From the NCBI GenBank assembly GCA_036426205.1, contig CM071569.1, positions 5,334,876-5,398,875 of the forward strand: 64,000 nt of DNA, read 5' to 3'. Below the pieces are notes generated by a model, which did not search any database, was not told the DNA's origin, and saw nothing but the letters and a program-made list of their open reading frames with translations. A program made the position numbers and the translations under genes. Numbering within the stretch: the stretch's first letter is position 1; each line of letters opens with the position of its first letter. The stretch is from Ascaphus truei (taxonomy: Eukaryota > Chordata > Amphibia > Anura > Ascaphidae). This document shows, one piece after another, positions 53,286 through 64,000 of the stretch.

Positions 53286-53455
53286 TGTCAAATGTGGGTA
53301 CAAAAAATCAATCCCCCAGATGAGGCCCCTTAAAGCAACAAAACATGTGACATCTTATATGGGGGTTTTTTTTAAAATATAAATCTGTTCTGTAGCATTA
53401 AATAATGTACTTACGGCGTTTCTTATTTTTATTATTAAATTCTTAATGCCATTTG
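53286..53455. other. Non-coding spacer
   Basis: Short interval with a T run near 53,365. Nothing recognised. Confidence 0.35.
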
Positions 53456-53547
53456 GATTGTGAGCTCCACGGGGCAGGGACTGTGTCTGCAAAATGTCTC
53501 TGTAAAGCGCTACGTAAAACTAGCAGCGCTATACAAGAACAAATTGC
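53456..53547 (+). mobile_element. CORE-SINE, 3' part
   Basis: GATTGTGAGCTCCACGGGGC, AGGGACTGTGTCTG and AGCGCTACGTAAAACTAGCA match the 3' part of the SINE at 44,370. The tRNA-like head is missing. Confidence 0.75.
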
Positions 53548-54044
53548 TGAAAAACCACAAAGATTTGAATCTCAGAAACATCCCCCACTAAACACAACGG
53601 CCTGTCTTAGAGAAAGTAGCCTCGACACCAACATTTGAGGATTTTTTTTTCTCCCTACAAAGTTGGCTAACATTGATCGATGCGTAACCTCCAACTTTAC
53701 CTGGTGAGCAGGTACACTACATGATTTTGAGCTGTACCTATTAAACAGAAAGTATGTGTGTGTGGGAAGCTCCAAGGAGACAGTGACAGGAATAGCTGTG
53801 CAATCCCACCCTCCAGCACGTGTAGAGGAACTAGTTGGACCTTTTTGTATGTGCAAAATGTTGGAGAGTCTGTAGATGCAGTGAATATTGGTGAATTTCC
53901 CAATTATTGCATCAGAAACTTAGGTACGGCTTAAAGGTTTCACCAATTTAACCGCACATTACACAAGTTATGGTGAGTAAAAAAAGTGACAAAACCCTCC
54001 ACCGCACAGTGTATAGCAAATAAAAATACCACTTGTGAGCACAT
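53548..54044. other. Non-coding, nothing recognised
   Basis: No feature supported. Confidence 0.4.
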
Positions 54045-54325
54045 TCACATGTCTCAGACAGGTCTGCCTTTCCCCATTATCTCTTAGCATACAATGCTTC
54101 CAGCCAGGGATTCTGGGTAATGTCACGCAAATGAGCCCAGTGTCACCTTTTGCTTCTTACCCATTTTTTTTTTAACTTAAAATTTTATTGAAAATATAAT
54201 TTTACATACATGGACATACAATTACACATAACAAGTAAATCACAGATTTATAGCAAGAAGAGAAAAAACAAAAGAGGTGGGGGGGGGGGGGGGGCTACAC
54301 ACCGTTTTAACATGGATATAGGGGT
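54045..54325 (+). repeat. Dispersed repeat family A, copy 2, with insertion
   Basis: GGGATTCTGGGTAATGTCAC with GCAAATGAGCCCAGTGTCAC matches 255-295. After CCATTTTT it is interrupted for about 140 bp (about 54,168-54,306) by TTAAAATTTTATTGAAAATA..., ending in a G run, and resumes at TTTTAACATGG. TTTTAAC at both junctions may be a target duplication of a retroposed, minus-oriented piece. Confidence 0.5.
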
Positions 54326-54550
54326 TGTCCATGTTAAAATAGGAAAGAAGCCAAAGGTGGCACTGTGCTTACAACTGATATTTTTATTTGCTGTGCCCTA
54401 ATTTCACCATAAATTTATCTGAAAAAATGTTTCTCAAAATAAATAGGGAGAGGGTCCTACATCTCCTAACCCCATAACTTATTCTACTCGTGTGTGTCTT
54501 TAACCCGTAGCTGTTTTTACCTCGGCTGCCTCAGAATTCCACATCGTAGT
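54326..54550. other. Non-coding spacer
   Basis: Nothing recognised. Confidence 0.35.
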
Positions 54551-54600
54551 AGCGTGTGTGTGTGTGTGTTTGTGTGTGTGTGTTTGTGTGTGTGTTTGTA
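54551..54600 (+). repeat. (GT)n microsatellite
   Basis: GT repeats with TT interruptions. Confidence 0.93.
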
Positions 54601-55100
54601 TGGGTGTATTGTTTCCTGTGGCAATACGCAGGGTAACCCACAGCTCCTGTGATCCGGATTTTGAGTAGCGCTCTGAGGTTTCGGTATTTAATGCTGTATA
54701 GATAAGAACCTGACTGCACAGAGGGAAACACGTGCACATTTTGACGTGCCGGTTTCTCCATGATCTGGGTTTCTCTGCATACTAAGTTTTGTTTATCTGC
54801 ACAATTTTAATTTAAACTTATTTTGAATGAAGGCACGCACATTATTTTTAAGATTTCTGTAGCTGACAAAGGTGCTTTTGTATGAAGGCAAACGTGGAGA
54901 AATTCTGGGGCAAAACAATTGCATCATATGTATCAAAGAAAACAATCCTAGTGATTTCGATGGAATTTTTTCCTTTGATGCCCATGGGGCACTAATTTTG
55001 CCTTGATGCATATGCCTTAACTTTTGTGCATTTCTCACCATGGACCCTATTTAATATGTTGTAAAGTAGTCCACCCCATTCTGGAAAACAAGCTATCTCA
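54601..55100. other. Non-coding; possible family C remnant near 55,050
   Basis: TATTTAATATGTTGTAAAGT with CCATTCTGGAAAACA near 55,048-55,092 may be half of a family C hairpin. The rest is unassigned. Confidence 0.35.
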
Positions 55101-55106
55101 ATTGTA

Positions 55107-55459
55107 GGGCCTCGTCCCCACTGCTCGCGGCTACGCACGCTTTGGCGTGCGCGGCACAAACATGATACGGCCCTCTATGGGGCAGGCCCCACTCGCTGCC
55201 TGCGCGCGCCTGCAGAAAGCGCGACCACTTTTGCCAAAAGACAAGATTTTTTGTCTTTTGGCGCGGCGGCCGAACGATGGCCACGTCACCGCGGCGGTTC
55301 AGCCAATGAGGGCGAACCAGTCGCATAACGTCATGGCCGCGCCCCCGCCAAGCCTCTTTGTCGCGAGTGATCTGAAGACCTTCGGATCACTCGGATGGAG
55401 GGAACGAGCGCCGCCAGGCTCTCCGTCGCGTGTGCAGCAGGCGCACTTGGGCAGTAGCC
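55107..55459. mobile_element. GC-rich Harbinger-type MITE, copy
   Basis: Begins GGGCCTCGTCCCCACTGCTC and ends near GGGCAGTAGCC before TAA. Carries CCAAAAGACAAGATTTTTTG, the complement TTGTCTTTTGGCGCGGCGG, then GGTTCAGCCAATGAGGGCGA. Very similar to 61,278-61,578, including CCCTCTATGGGG.CAGGCCCC. Confidence 0.7.
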
Positions 55460-55546
55460 TAATGAAAGGCACTGGCATGATCCCCAACAAAGGGAAAGCA
55501 GCTTTACAGCCTAATAAATAGGGGACTGTACAGACGCCCTTATCCA

Positions 55547-55650
55547 GTATCATGTGAAGCCCCCACCCGGTGCTACAGAATTAAACAGCTCCATTTAAAT
55601 GAATGGAACTAAAATCTTCTCCAGCACCATAGTCGGAAAAAGAGGACGGC
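55547..55650. mobile_element. Hairpin MITE family C, copy
   Basis: CCCGGTGCTACAGAATTAAA, CATTTAAATGAATGGAACTA and AAATCTTCTCCAGCACC form the diverged family C palindrome. Confidence 0.5.
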
Positions 55651-55669
55651 AGCCATTTTTATGCACCCC

Positions 55670-56684
55670 CCCCCAAAAAAAAAATACAACATAAAGCATA
55701 TGAATAGATATCTCTGAAATGCTCCAGCATAAGTGAGTCTCTGGAGACCGCACTCAAATGTTATTTAAAATACATCAACAGAAATGTGTGTTCTCAGACA
55801 GAATATCAGTGATTGCACCTTTAGACGGGGAAAGAAAACAGTCGTTTCCGAAGCAATCTAGCTTTATTTATAATCCGCACAATGCACTACTATATACATA
55901 ACTACACATTTAACATGCTGTTATTGCTGTAACATTTACTCTGTAGTGAGATGTGCTTGGTAGTATCCCCGTTTGTAGTCCCTTATCTTTCATAATTGAA
56001 GGTTATGCCTGGGAGTTTTATGTTGGAGAGTTTAAGAGTGTGCAGTGATGGATATATGAGATGCACTGTATCAAAACGTTACATCTCAGTCCCAGCGATA
56101 AAGTGCAAGCTGAAGTATATATAAATCAAAAGCTTAGCTTGGAATCTAGTGTATATTTTAACCCCTTGGTTGTCAGAGGTGGCTGACATCTATTACAAGA
56201 AGCCTGAATCTCGCATGTATTTGTAGGAATCTGAACTGCAGATCGAGGTATCGCCTAAAAAATGAAGTGATAAGTTTAACTTATTTGTTGCAAGAAACCA
56301 GAGAAGTACGTGGGTTTTTATGATGCAGAAATGTGATTCCATCCATATAACACTACCAGATGTCTATAGAACATAAGTAAGTAGCTCTGTTGCATGATTG
56401 GTTTGTAGAGTTAGTTTTCGGCACACCGATTAGGTATTGTGCATTTAACGGCATATTGAGGATGTTGCTGATTTAGTGGTTATTGGTCTATTATTTGGAT
56501 CGTGTTTGGAGGGGTTTATAGGAATGATTTTAATGATTGGTTTAAAGATACAAAGGATGGAATGAGAAACCTGCTTGGGATGTGGCATACAAATGCAGGT
56601 TGGTCATGAGTAAGGGTTTAATGTCAAGATTAGCAACAATAACTCAATCTATACATAAATATTTGTATATACACATACATACAC
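55670..56684. other. Non-coding, nothing recognised
   Basis: Starts with short C and A runs. No gene, RNA or repeat supported. Confidence 0.4.
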
Positions 56685-56876
56685 ATCATCATCATCATCA
56701 TTTTCAGCCCTGGTCGGTCTAATGGATGAAGGATTCCACCTTGTACGACGGTTGCAACCTCTCTTCCCCATGTTGCTCCAACACATGTTCTGATTTCAGT
56801 CTCCCATCTTACTTTTGGCCATCATTTTGGTCATCTTTGGCCATCATCTTTGATATCACTTGGAATTCTATCCATA
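56685..56876 (+). mobile_element. Possible LINE 3' region with (ATC)n
   Basis: CATCATCATCATCATCAT is followed by TTTTCAGCCCTGGTCGGTCT with AATGGATGAAGG. It resembles LINE 3' sequences that carry ATC repeats. Weak. Confidence 0.25.
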
Positions 56877-56899
56877 TCTATATATATATATATATATAT

Positions 56900-56943
<44 letters not shown>

Positions 56944-56990
56944 ATATAATATTATATATATATATATAGATAAATATATATATAAAATTT
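56877..56990. repeat. (TA)n microsatellite
   Basis: Long alternating TA run with interruptions. Confidence 0.95.
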
Positions 56991-56999
56991 ACATTGAAC

Positions 57000-57090
57000 A
57001 TAGGCACTTGTATCAAAAGTTTTATTTCACCGACAGCTCGGCTCCTTCTCATCCTTGATCAATGTTTCGCTGGGAACTGAACATGCCTGT
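57000..57090 (-). mobile_element. Retroelement tail with GAAACATTG and AATAAA
   Basis: On the minus strand CCCAGCGAAACATTGATCAA is followed by GGATGAGAAGGAGCCGAGC and GGTGAAATAAAACTTTTGAT. Same general plan as the plus-strand tails at 4.6, 36.9 and 57.4 kb. Confidence 0.45.
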
Positions 57091-57204
57091 GTGCAATGTA
57101 TACTATATATACTGTCCAGTACGATGGATTGATGTACACATATGAGTACCCACATTTTATTATTGATCCCTAATATACAGCAGTGACTCAACTTGTGTGG
57201 GGGT

Positions 57205-57295
57205 GTGTATATATATATATATATATTTACACGCATGCACACACATACATATACACACATACACATACACACATACACATACACACACACATACT
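57205..57295 (+). repeat. (TA)n followed by (CA)n
   Basis: Short TA run then ACACATACAC-type repeats. Confidence 0.9.
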
Positions 57296-57447
57296 CTTAC
57301 ATCACTAATATTCAGGGACCATTTAACACCTTAAGTCATAAATCGCATACTGCACAGGGGGAGGGATAGGCTTCAGTCAGATACATTCCAGAATGCACTG
57401 TTTTTAAGTAAAAACCTTTCTTGCTTTATTCATTGTAACACCGCCGG

Positions 57448-57600
57448 AAGAAGAGATCAGTGTATCTCGAAAGCTCGCACAAATAAAAGCATTTCGTTAG
57501 TCACAGAACGGTATCGTCTAATCATTTTTGATTATTAAGCTCGGCTAACACAGTACAGATACTTGTACATCTATATACAGTATATATATATATATATATA
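57448..57600 (+). mobile_element. Retroelement tail with hairpin-CGAAAGC and AATAAA
   Basis: CGCCGGAAGAAGAGATCAGT, then GTATCTCGAAAGCTCGCAC, then AAATAAAAGC; AGATC/GTATCT-type stem before CGAAAGC. The downstream TTTTTGATTATTAAGCTCGG stretch matches 5925-5985. It ends in a TA microsatellite. Confidence 0.5.
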
Positions 57601-58806
57601 TACACACACAAAACATTCCATCTTGGTGATTTTTGCCGACAACATTTCCTAATTTAGGCAAATCATGTGATTTGCGAGCCATTGACAGATGTGCAGTGAT
57701 GGACCCTACGCTAACCGGTCCATAACCCTGAAACTGACTATTTATTATAAAGAGCTTTTTTTAGCAAAATGTTAAGGCCCTGCCACAATCTCCCTCTTAG
57801 CATGGACCTGCTTGAACAGGATTAAAGCAGGGTGTTACACAGGCCACGTACAAATCCACAGCAGTACTTACTGCACGCATAGTCGGAAAACATTCATTAA
57901 ACATTCAGTACCTGCAGCACTTAAACATTTTGACATGTTTTGATCATGCAGACACGTCTAATTCCCGGGGAGATCTACCTAATCTTGGATATATGCTATT
58001 AGAGAATGACCAATTCTTTAATAAGTGCTAATGGCCACAAGACTACTTCCTGTTTCAGCCATGGTGGATTGTTTTGGAATATTAAACTAGCCCCTGGGCA
58101 ATAATCCCAGCTCCTTGAACTGATTCCATGGGCATATTTATTTCATTTCCAGTCAGCTGGGAGCTGTACACCCAAAATGAAGGCACTCAATATTTCTTCC
58201 TTTATTAAAATATGAATAATAATAATAATATAAATCTCGCGTACGGAGCGTCTCCTGTTCTGGTTGACTTGGGGTCTTGGGATTAAGGATAGATCATTTT
58301 GGACAAACATACAGTATGTGCTATGGACTCGGTAAATGTTTTAAGTAATGCAGTGATTTTTCCCTTCTGCTGCCACATATTGCTCTTTGTGTGTACCAGT
58401 GTATGATTACGTTGGAAGACCACATGTTTATGAGCGATCAAAGATCGTTTGTCTCCAGCAATTATAGGAAAGGATTCACCATGTCTTAAGATCTGATAGT
58501 AGCCTCACAATCCATGGTAGCTTCAGTTCATTGATTTGTTGTACTGTAGCTCAGCTTATCTTCGGATTCCAAAGAGAGAGTTTCTGATGTTAGATGCAAG
58601 GAATTGGCACTAGGTGAAATATAGTGCTATAGAGAGCCTGTTTATACATATAGAGAGTGCCTTCTATTCTATCCTGGCTACAGGCAGATTTGTGGTTCCA
58701 AGCCAATAGTGACCACGCTAGTCTTACAAAACTGGCATTGGCTCATGCCATATTTTTTCATTTTATATTTTTGTTTCAATAGATGCAGCAGTTCCATAAC
58801 TTAAAG
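57601..58806. other. Non-coding, nothing recognised
   Basis: A small AAT repeat lies near 58,215. No supported gene or RNA. Confidence 0.4.
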
Positions 58807-59066
58807 CCGGGGTTTGCAAACCTTTCCGTCTGTGTCCCCCTGCCTGCTCTCCTCCACGGCTCGCCCCCCCCCCCCCTTACCTTGTCTCCGGAGTTTCTGG
58901 TGTCATGTGATGTCGCATTGCCATGGCGACGTGTCGCCAGAAACTGCCAGAGACAAGATAAGGGAATTTTCAGAGGCTTTGCACGCTCCCCCGACATTTA
59001 ATTTAAATGCTTTGGGGAATAGCGTGGGGCCTCTGTAAGCACGCGCCCCCAGTTTGCGCGCCCCTG
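58807..59066. mobile_element. hAT-type GC-rich MITE, copy 2
   Basis: The left end CCGGGGTTTGCAAAC and right end AGTTTGCGCGCCCCTG are inverted. Flanked by ACTTAAAG and CCTTAAGG (6 of 8 identical). Shares CATTTAATTTAAATGCTTTG and GGGGCCTCTGTAAGCACGCG with 21,321-21,670. Confidence 0.7.
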
Positions 59067-59249
59067 CCTTAAGGCAATGTAATTATCTAAGCTGCCGATC
59101 GATCCATCCTCCCCTTATCGATCGGCAAAGATCCTGCATCCCATGGCACCCAATATGGCCGCCTATTTCAAAAGAGGAGCTATTTCTTAAATAGTTGCTA
59201 TAGCAACCCAATGAAGCTTAATACATGAAAACTAATCAAAGGGGCATAA

Positions 59250-60180
59250 CAAGGGGTGCATGTGCAGCGCTGTGGCGATCCGATGCACGTTAGAGACTAC
59301 CCTGAGAAGTTAACAACAAGCATTAAAATAGAATTTAAAAAATACCTGAACTCACCAAGGGCTGCAGTACAAAAACTCACCTCTCACGAGGTAACAAGGT
59401 TCTTCCAGAGGATTGGGTCCCAATGCCCAGACCCAGGAAATGGCCCATACGCGAGTGCTGCATCCAAATCCGACCTGAATAATGAGGACACGTAGATCAC
59501 CAAAAGAGACCTGGAGTCCCTGCTACAAAGCATTACTGTCACATTGCAAACAGGGCTCCATAAAGCCGTTCCACAATTGAAACGTGACATTGGAAAAGAA
59601 AATGGCAGAGACCCTCCAGAGGCAGATAAATACAGATGTAGAAGTACTGAGGCTCACTGAGGAGGTAGTAGGTCTTAAAAATTCTATGGAATACCCGGAG
59701 AACCGAGAAAGAAGACAAAACCTCGGGTTGAGGAATATCCCAGAGTCTGTCACAACGCAAGGCACACGGAAGGCCTATTATGGATGGATCAGGCTCACAG
59801 ATCCCTAGGGCTGAGGACAAACATCCCAGGAAGAAACAGGGATGTAATTATACAATTTCAATTTTATACCACAAAAGAGAAAACCTTCCTGAGCTGCAGG
59901 TCAAGAGAGGCTGACATAAAATTAGAGGGAGCTAATATCCAGATCTATAATAACCTGGCCAGAACCACCATCCTGAGATGGAGGGAGCTACGGTATCTTT
60001 ACAGGCAACCCAATTTAACAGTGAAGACCCCCTGAACACATTTGTAAGGTATTACCCCAAAACATTATTTTCGAACCATTGCAGTGGCAATTTTGATAAG
60101 GTCCCCTTCCATATTCAGAAGGTTAAAAGAGGTGCAGAGGGAAGATACCTGGTTGTATAGGTTTTTTTTAGCAGGCATAA
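59250..60180 (+). pseudogene. L1-type LINE ORF1, decayed
   Basis: Successive frames read, in order, TKRDLESLLQSITVTLQTGL (N-terminal segment before the coiled coil), then LTEEVVGLKNSMEYPENRER (coiled coil running into the RRM), RRQNLGLRNIPESV, the hallmark start of the L1 ORF1p RNA-recognition domain, then DQAHRSLG, RDVIIQFQFYTTKEKTFL and EGANIQIYNNL, the conserved C-terminal domain. ORF1p is the trimeric RNA chaperone of the L1 particle. At least four frameshifts and several stops show it is dead. The order and spacing fit an amphibian L1/Tx1-group element. Confidence 0.88.
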
Positions 60181-61277
60181 AAAGGAACCGTGATCTGGAC
60201 AAGTCACTGACAGTATAGGCACATTCCTGTAGATCCCCTCTCCTCATGTGGTAAGAGATACGCTTATATCAATGGCCTTGCACAGGAAAAAAATGCAAAA
60301 CCCAAGCTGTAAAGACCATAACCGAAGAAATAGCTAAGATTGAGCAGGCACAAAAAAAATTCCCTGTAGGAAGGTCTACAAAAACTAACATCCTTACGTA
60401 AGAACCTATATGAGATTAAATTAGAAGACATAGAGGGGAAATTACATATAATCCGGAGTCTATAGTGAAGGAATGCTTTAATTATTATTCAGAGCTATAT
60501 AATTTAGAGAAAGAGGCCAATCAAACTAAGTCTGGCGGTTCGAAGATGGGTAAATACTTAGAGAAATGTGACCTTCTGAAGTGAAATCCTAGCGGCATTT
60601 GGCTTCACAGGAATACAGGCCCTACAGTATATGAAAAACAAAAAGCATCTCTAAATTTACCTGGAAGTAACTTCAAAGTCGTTGAAATAAAAAATTGAAT
60701 GAGACATGGATGTTCATTGTCCCCACTACTTTTTGAGTTTACGATAGAACCCTTAGAATTCACAATACGAGAAAATCCCACTATACAAGGAATTAAAATA
60801 GGAAAAGAAGAGTATAAAATATCTTTCTTTTTGGTCAACATAATTTGCAAACCCACTAACCTTGCTCCCCAAGTGACCCTTGCAGATTTCGGCATATTAT
60901 ATCTGAGGCACTCAATTTAACACTCCATCACCACAAAGTTAAATTGTTACAGGTGAATATTAACTATAGGTGAAGGGAGACGCATCTTAATTACTTGGGA
61001 ATATATATCATGAAAATTTACCAATCGTTTTACAGGTATGGTACAACTAATATATTTGCTCAGATTAAAAGGGACCTGTCAAAATGGAGCATATTCCAGA
61101 TTTCATTGTTAGGCCATATATGCTCATTGATATCCTCCCCTGGATCTCATACTGTTTCCAGATCTTTCCTATTACAATCCCATATAAACATATTAGAGAC
61201 CTTCAGAATAGTTTCTTCCAATGAATTTGGCAGAATAAATGACTGAGGCTAGCAAGGTCAGTTTTTACGACTTCGAA

Positions 61278-61578
61278 GGTCTCGGTCCCAGTGATCACAA
61301 CCAAGAGACTGCCCTCTATGGGGCCGGCCCCAGTCCGTGCACGTGCATGCTCAAAGCGCGATAGCGTGTCCACTTTGCCAAAAGACAATAAATGTGTCTT
61401 TTGGCGCGGCGGCTGAGTGATGGCTACGTCACGGCCGCGCCCCCGCCACACTCCCCTCCACCCCCCACCCGACCCCCCATTGCGAGCACTCAGAAGTCCA
61501 CGGATCGCTTTAGAAATGGATGGACACACCGCCAGACCCTCCAACGTGCACGCGCACGCACTGACTGGGGCCATGGCC
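61278..61578. mobile_element. GC-rich Harbinger-type MITE inside L1
   Basis: Starts GGTCTCGGTCCCAGTGATCA and ends CTGGGGCCATGGCC before TTAA. Contains CCAAAAGACAATAAATGTGT then CTTTTGGCGCGGCGG, as in 55,107. The L1 peptide reading continues on both sides, which fixes the insertion point. Confidence 0.75.
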
Positions 61579-62305
61579 TTAAGCAGAACGAGGATTGTCA
61601 GTCCCGGAGATACGCAGATACTACTTAGCTACACATCTAACGCAAATAGTGCTTTGGCATGGAAACCCCCAAAACAATATAGGTGGGTAGGTCGAAACAT
61701 CGCTGTCCAAACCAATGTATTTATCAGCTAGACTTTCACTGACCAAAGAGCAAGGAATATCCTGCAAGAACTATATGTCCAACCATAATCTTTACTCTAA
61801 ACATTTGGAAGTCAGTAAAATTAAAATTGCCCCTGATTACTAACCCTTTCAAACTAATGCCGCTTTGGGACAACACGAACTTTCCACCAGGCTTAAATGA
61901 AAAAGTAGGTGGCCTGGAGGTCTGCCGGGATCCAGGATATAGGAGACCTACTGCACAAAGGGAAGTGGCTGCTATTTAAGAAATTTTGTTCCAAATGTAA
62001 CCTCTCTCACTCGTAAATTTTCCGCTATCTACAGGTCAGGAATTTAGGGATAAAATTATCAAAGGCACGAGAGTTTCCAAAATGTTCCACAATTGAGACC
62101 CTATGCAAATGTAAAGACCTCCACAAAGTTTTGATTTCGATATTATACCTTGAACTAGTCCCCTCGGGAGATCTTGCAGCTCATACCTAGACGACCTAAA
62201 GAGTCGAAATCTCAAACGATGACTGGGTTGAGATCTGGGATTGTGCATCAAAAACATCAGTTTGTACCACTCTAAAAGAAAACATTAATAAATTAATGTA
62301 TAAAT

Positions 62306-62479
62306 CAGGAGTGGCCAACGCCAGTCCTCAAGGGCCACCACCAGGTCAGGTTTTCTGCTTCAGCACAGTTGAATCAATCAGTGGCTTAGTCAATGATTGA
62401 GCCACCCGTGCTGAAGCAGGGATATCCTTAAAACCGGACCTTTTGGTGGCTCTTGAGGGCTAGATGTGGCCTGCCCTTG
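62306..62479. mobile_element. hAT-type hairpin MITE inside L1
   Basis: Starts CAGGAGTGGCCAACGCC and ends GATGTGGCCTGCCCTTG, with TTCTGCTTCAGCACAGTTGA and CACCCGTGCTGAAGCAGGG in the arms. Flanking L1 reading resumes near 62,490. The target duplication is decayed. Confidence 0.78.
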
Positions 62480-62895
62480 TACTCTATACTGTAGATAATA
62501 CCTGATGTCCAAGAGACTCAGCATAATTTACCTAGGAACATCAGACAAATGCTGACAAGAGTGTGAGCAAGTGGGAGACATGATCCATATATGTTGGTCA
62601 TGACCCCAAGTTGAGTGGTTTTGGACTGAAGTGAGGGACTTAATCAAGGATTAATCCTAGAGATAAGACTAGAACAAGATCCGGTCAAATTTTTGTTAGC
62701 GAAACCAATTGATATTGGATCTCCCCCACATCGGATGCTGTGCTCCCATATCTTTATGGTGGCTCAATCAGGGGCTCAGTTAAAGACTGGAAGCCAAGAT
62801 GTCACACTACTGAGCTGCAGTTGGTTGGCAGATATGATTGTGTTGTGTATGTGTATGCAAGAAGGACATAGGCGGTTATTTGTTAAACTGCGATA

Positions 62896-63822
62896 ATGTG
62901 GATCAGGGCACCATCACACGGAAATTCTCATTTAATTCAATAGGGGTTTCCGAGTCACCATGCCCAATCTGCACTCTCCCAGTTTATCAATAACCACTGT
63001 AGTATGAGACAAACTGACTTGCTCAACGCTTGTTTGGAATGTAGTATGTATGCCACCCACTTCAGAGGCTAGTATCTCTATATAATATGATAGAATTACA
63101 GAATGTAGTAGGAGGAGATAGCTCAGATTATGACTACAGTTATGAATGTGGATGGTAGCAGTTGACAATAATTCCATCTCATTCTTTTTCTTAATTTTTT
63201 TTATATGCTAACTTAATTATTTTGTGCTATAAATGTATTCATTTTTTTTATATATAAATTTCCCTGAGACCTGAAAGCATTCAAGCCCTAAATAATTTAA
63301 ATGTGTAAATATTGCAGTGGGAGGCAGAATATACGGGCGCATTGTAAATAAATATTACCAGTAATAATAAACACAATATAAAACTGTGACTGTATCCCTC
63401 CCGCTCACTGTGGAAGATTGCTGCTCACAGAACTGTAAGTCCTCTTGCTTAGCTCATAAAACATAAAAGCACAGGTTGAAGTATATTATACCTGCATATT
63501 GTGTGTTGGTTTCCCTGCTGAGAGAGGACAACAGATGATTTCTAGCAGATTCAGGGTTCATGGTAGGAAGGGGGTGAAAATCTTCGCTGCACACTAGGAA
63601 GAAATGGTAAATTCACCTCCACATAAAGCCCTGCTTGTTAGATATCTTTTTAAGTGGCGATCCCTAGTAGAACCAAAGTGAGCTAATTCCAGACACATAT
63701 TTAAGGGGCTTCGTGTGGTTAATTGATACCCTTTTTACCCAAATCTGATGCTTAGAATTATCTTTAAAACCTACATTAAAGTTAGACTTAGGAGGGGTTT
63801 GATTTTCTCTGGCTGCTCCCTT
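62896..63822. other. Non-coding, nothing recognised
   Basis: A T-rich stretch near 63,183-63,260. No supported gene or RNA. Confidence 0.4.
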
Positions 63823-63869
63823 TGTGTGATGTCACTGTGTGATGTCACTGTGTGATGTCTCCGTGTGAT
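63823..63869 (+). repeat. 15-bp tandem repeat
   Basis: About three units of TGTGTGATGTCACTG, the last ones altered to GTCTCCG. Each unit carries a TGATGTCA CRE-like word. Confidence 0.9.
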
Positions 63870-63904
63870 CAGCAAGCGCTTGTACTGCCAGAGTCCCACC
63901 TCTC

Positions 63905-63985
63905 TTTATTGGATCTCTGATAAGGACAGGGTGGGATAAGGGGAAAGAAAACATTTGATTGACAAACACGTCCCCATTCAGACAA
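63905..63985 (+). repeat. Segment inverted relative to 51.7 kb
   Basis: TTATTGGATCTCTGATAAGG, GATAAGGGGAAAGAAAACA and TCCCCATTCAGA match the complement of 51,655-51,740, with a 10-bp extra piece (TTGATTGACAAACACG) here. Confidence 0.6.
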
Positions 63986-64000
63986 ATTAGCATTGTTATA

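Larger units (their letters stand above)
60240..62895 (+). pseudogene. L1-type LINE ORF2, decayed, endonuclease missing
   Basis: After ORF1, readable pieces are ECFNYYSELYNLE (connector before RT, about 60,470), RHGCSLSPLLFEFTIEPLEF (RT motif B region, 60,702), GIKIGKEEYKISFF (just before the catalytic FADD position, which is altered to FLVN), FAQIKRDLSKWS and LLGHICSL (thumb, 61,055-61,130), IWQNK.LRLARSVFTTSK (61,215-61,277), LALAW-like SALAW (61,650), and after 62,480 CQQECEQVGDMIHICWS-like words of the C-terminal zinc-finger region. The apurinic endonuclease, normally about 230 residues at the N-terminus, has no trace, so about 1 kb appears deleted. Many frameshifts. Two MITEs (61,278-61,578 and 62,306-62,479) landed in it after it was already in place. 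Confidence 0.85.

Overview
This window looks like vertebrate nuclear DNA, most likely amphibian and probably anuran. It has no bacterial gene layout. No host exon, tRNA, rRNA or snRNA gene could be supported. It does hold a dense, multi-layered set of transposable elements: a decayed L1 with both ORFs, a CR1-type LINE fragment, a Penelope-like reverse-transcriptase fragment, CORE-SINEs with a MIR-like core, many non-autonomous DNA transposons (hAT-, Harbinger-, Tc1/mariner- and TTAA-type by terminal repeats and target-site duplications), one LTR retroelement complete in outline, and many micro- and minisatellites. The species assignment is inference from repeat style only.

Layout. 0-8 kb: AT microsatellites, a GC-rich LTR-like block (488-2170), a decayed minisatellite, and scattered hairpin MITEs. 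8-11 kb: a hAT hairpin MITE, then a Penelope-related block flanked by about 200-bp inverted arms. 13-21 kb: a GC-rich Harbinger-type MITE, a TTAA-flanked MITE, a promoter-like motif cluster (15.8 kb), and a hAT-like element carrying a 31-bp satellite (17.6-18.5 kb). 21-30 kb: an LTR-like piece, minisatellite, SINE, mariner-type MITE and hAT hairpins, one of which was split by a second hAT-type element. 31-35.7 kb: an LTR-like block, a CR1 fragment, and a Tc1/mariner-type element that holds another mariner-type element, which in turn holds an expanded CA-rich minisatellite. 37.2-43 kb: a 23-bp satellite followed by a 5.05-kb LTR element with two 824-bp LTRs, a 4-bp target duplication, and two long ORFs but no recognisable pol. 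44-53 kb: a CORE-SINE, a fold-back element, a large purine/pyrimidine satellite complex broken by an assembly gap, a decayed tandem array, and a second hAT-like element with a nested Harbinger-type MITE whose empty site is preserved at 17.7 kb. 54-64 kb: more MITEs and microsatellites, then a decayed L1 (59.25-62.9 kb) with two MITEs inside it.

The most notable item is the LTR element at 37,959-43,009. Its LTRs are about 98 % identical (about 16 substitutions counted by eye, no indels). It has a PBS-like site, a purine tract, TATA and AATAAA signals, and coding capacity that matches no retroviral protein I recognise: a 400-codon protein with a C-x2-C-x12-C-x2-C motif, then a tryptophan-rich acidic reading frame. 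It is either a non-autonomous element with its own conserved proteins or a carrier of captured sequence. Second are the hammerhead-ribozyme-like CTGATGA/GAAAC motifs near Penelope-type sequence.
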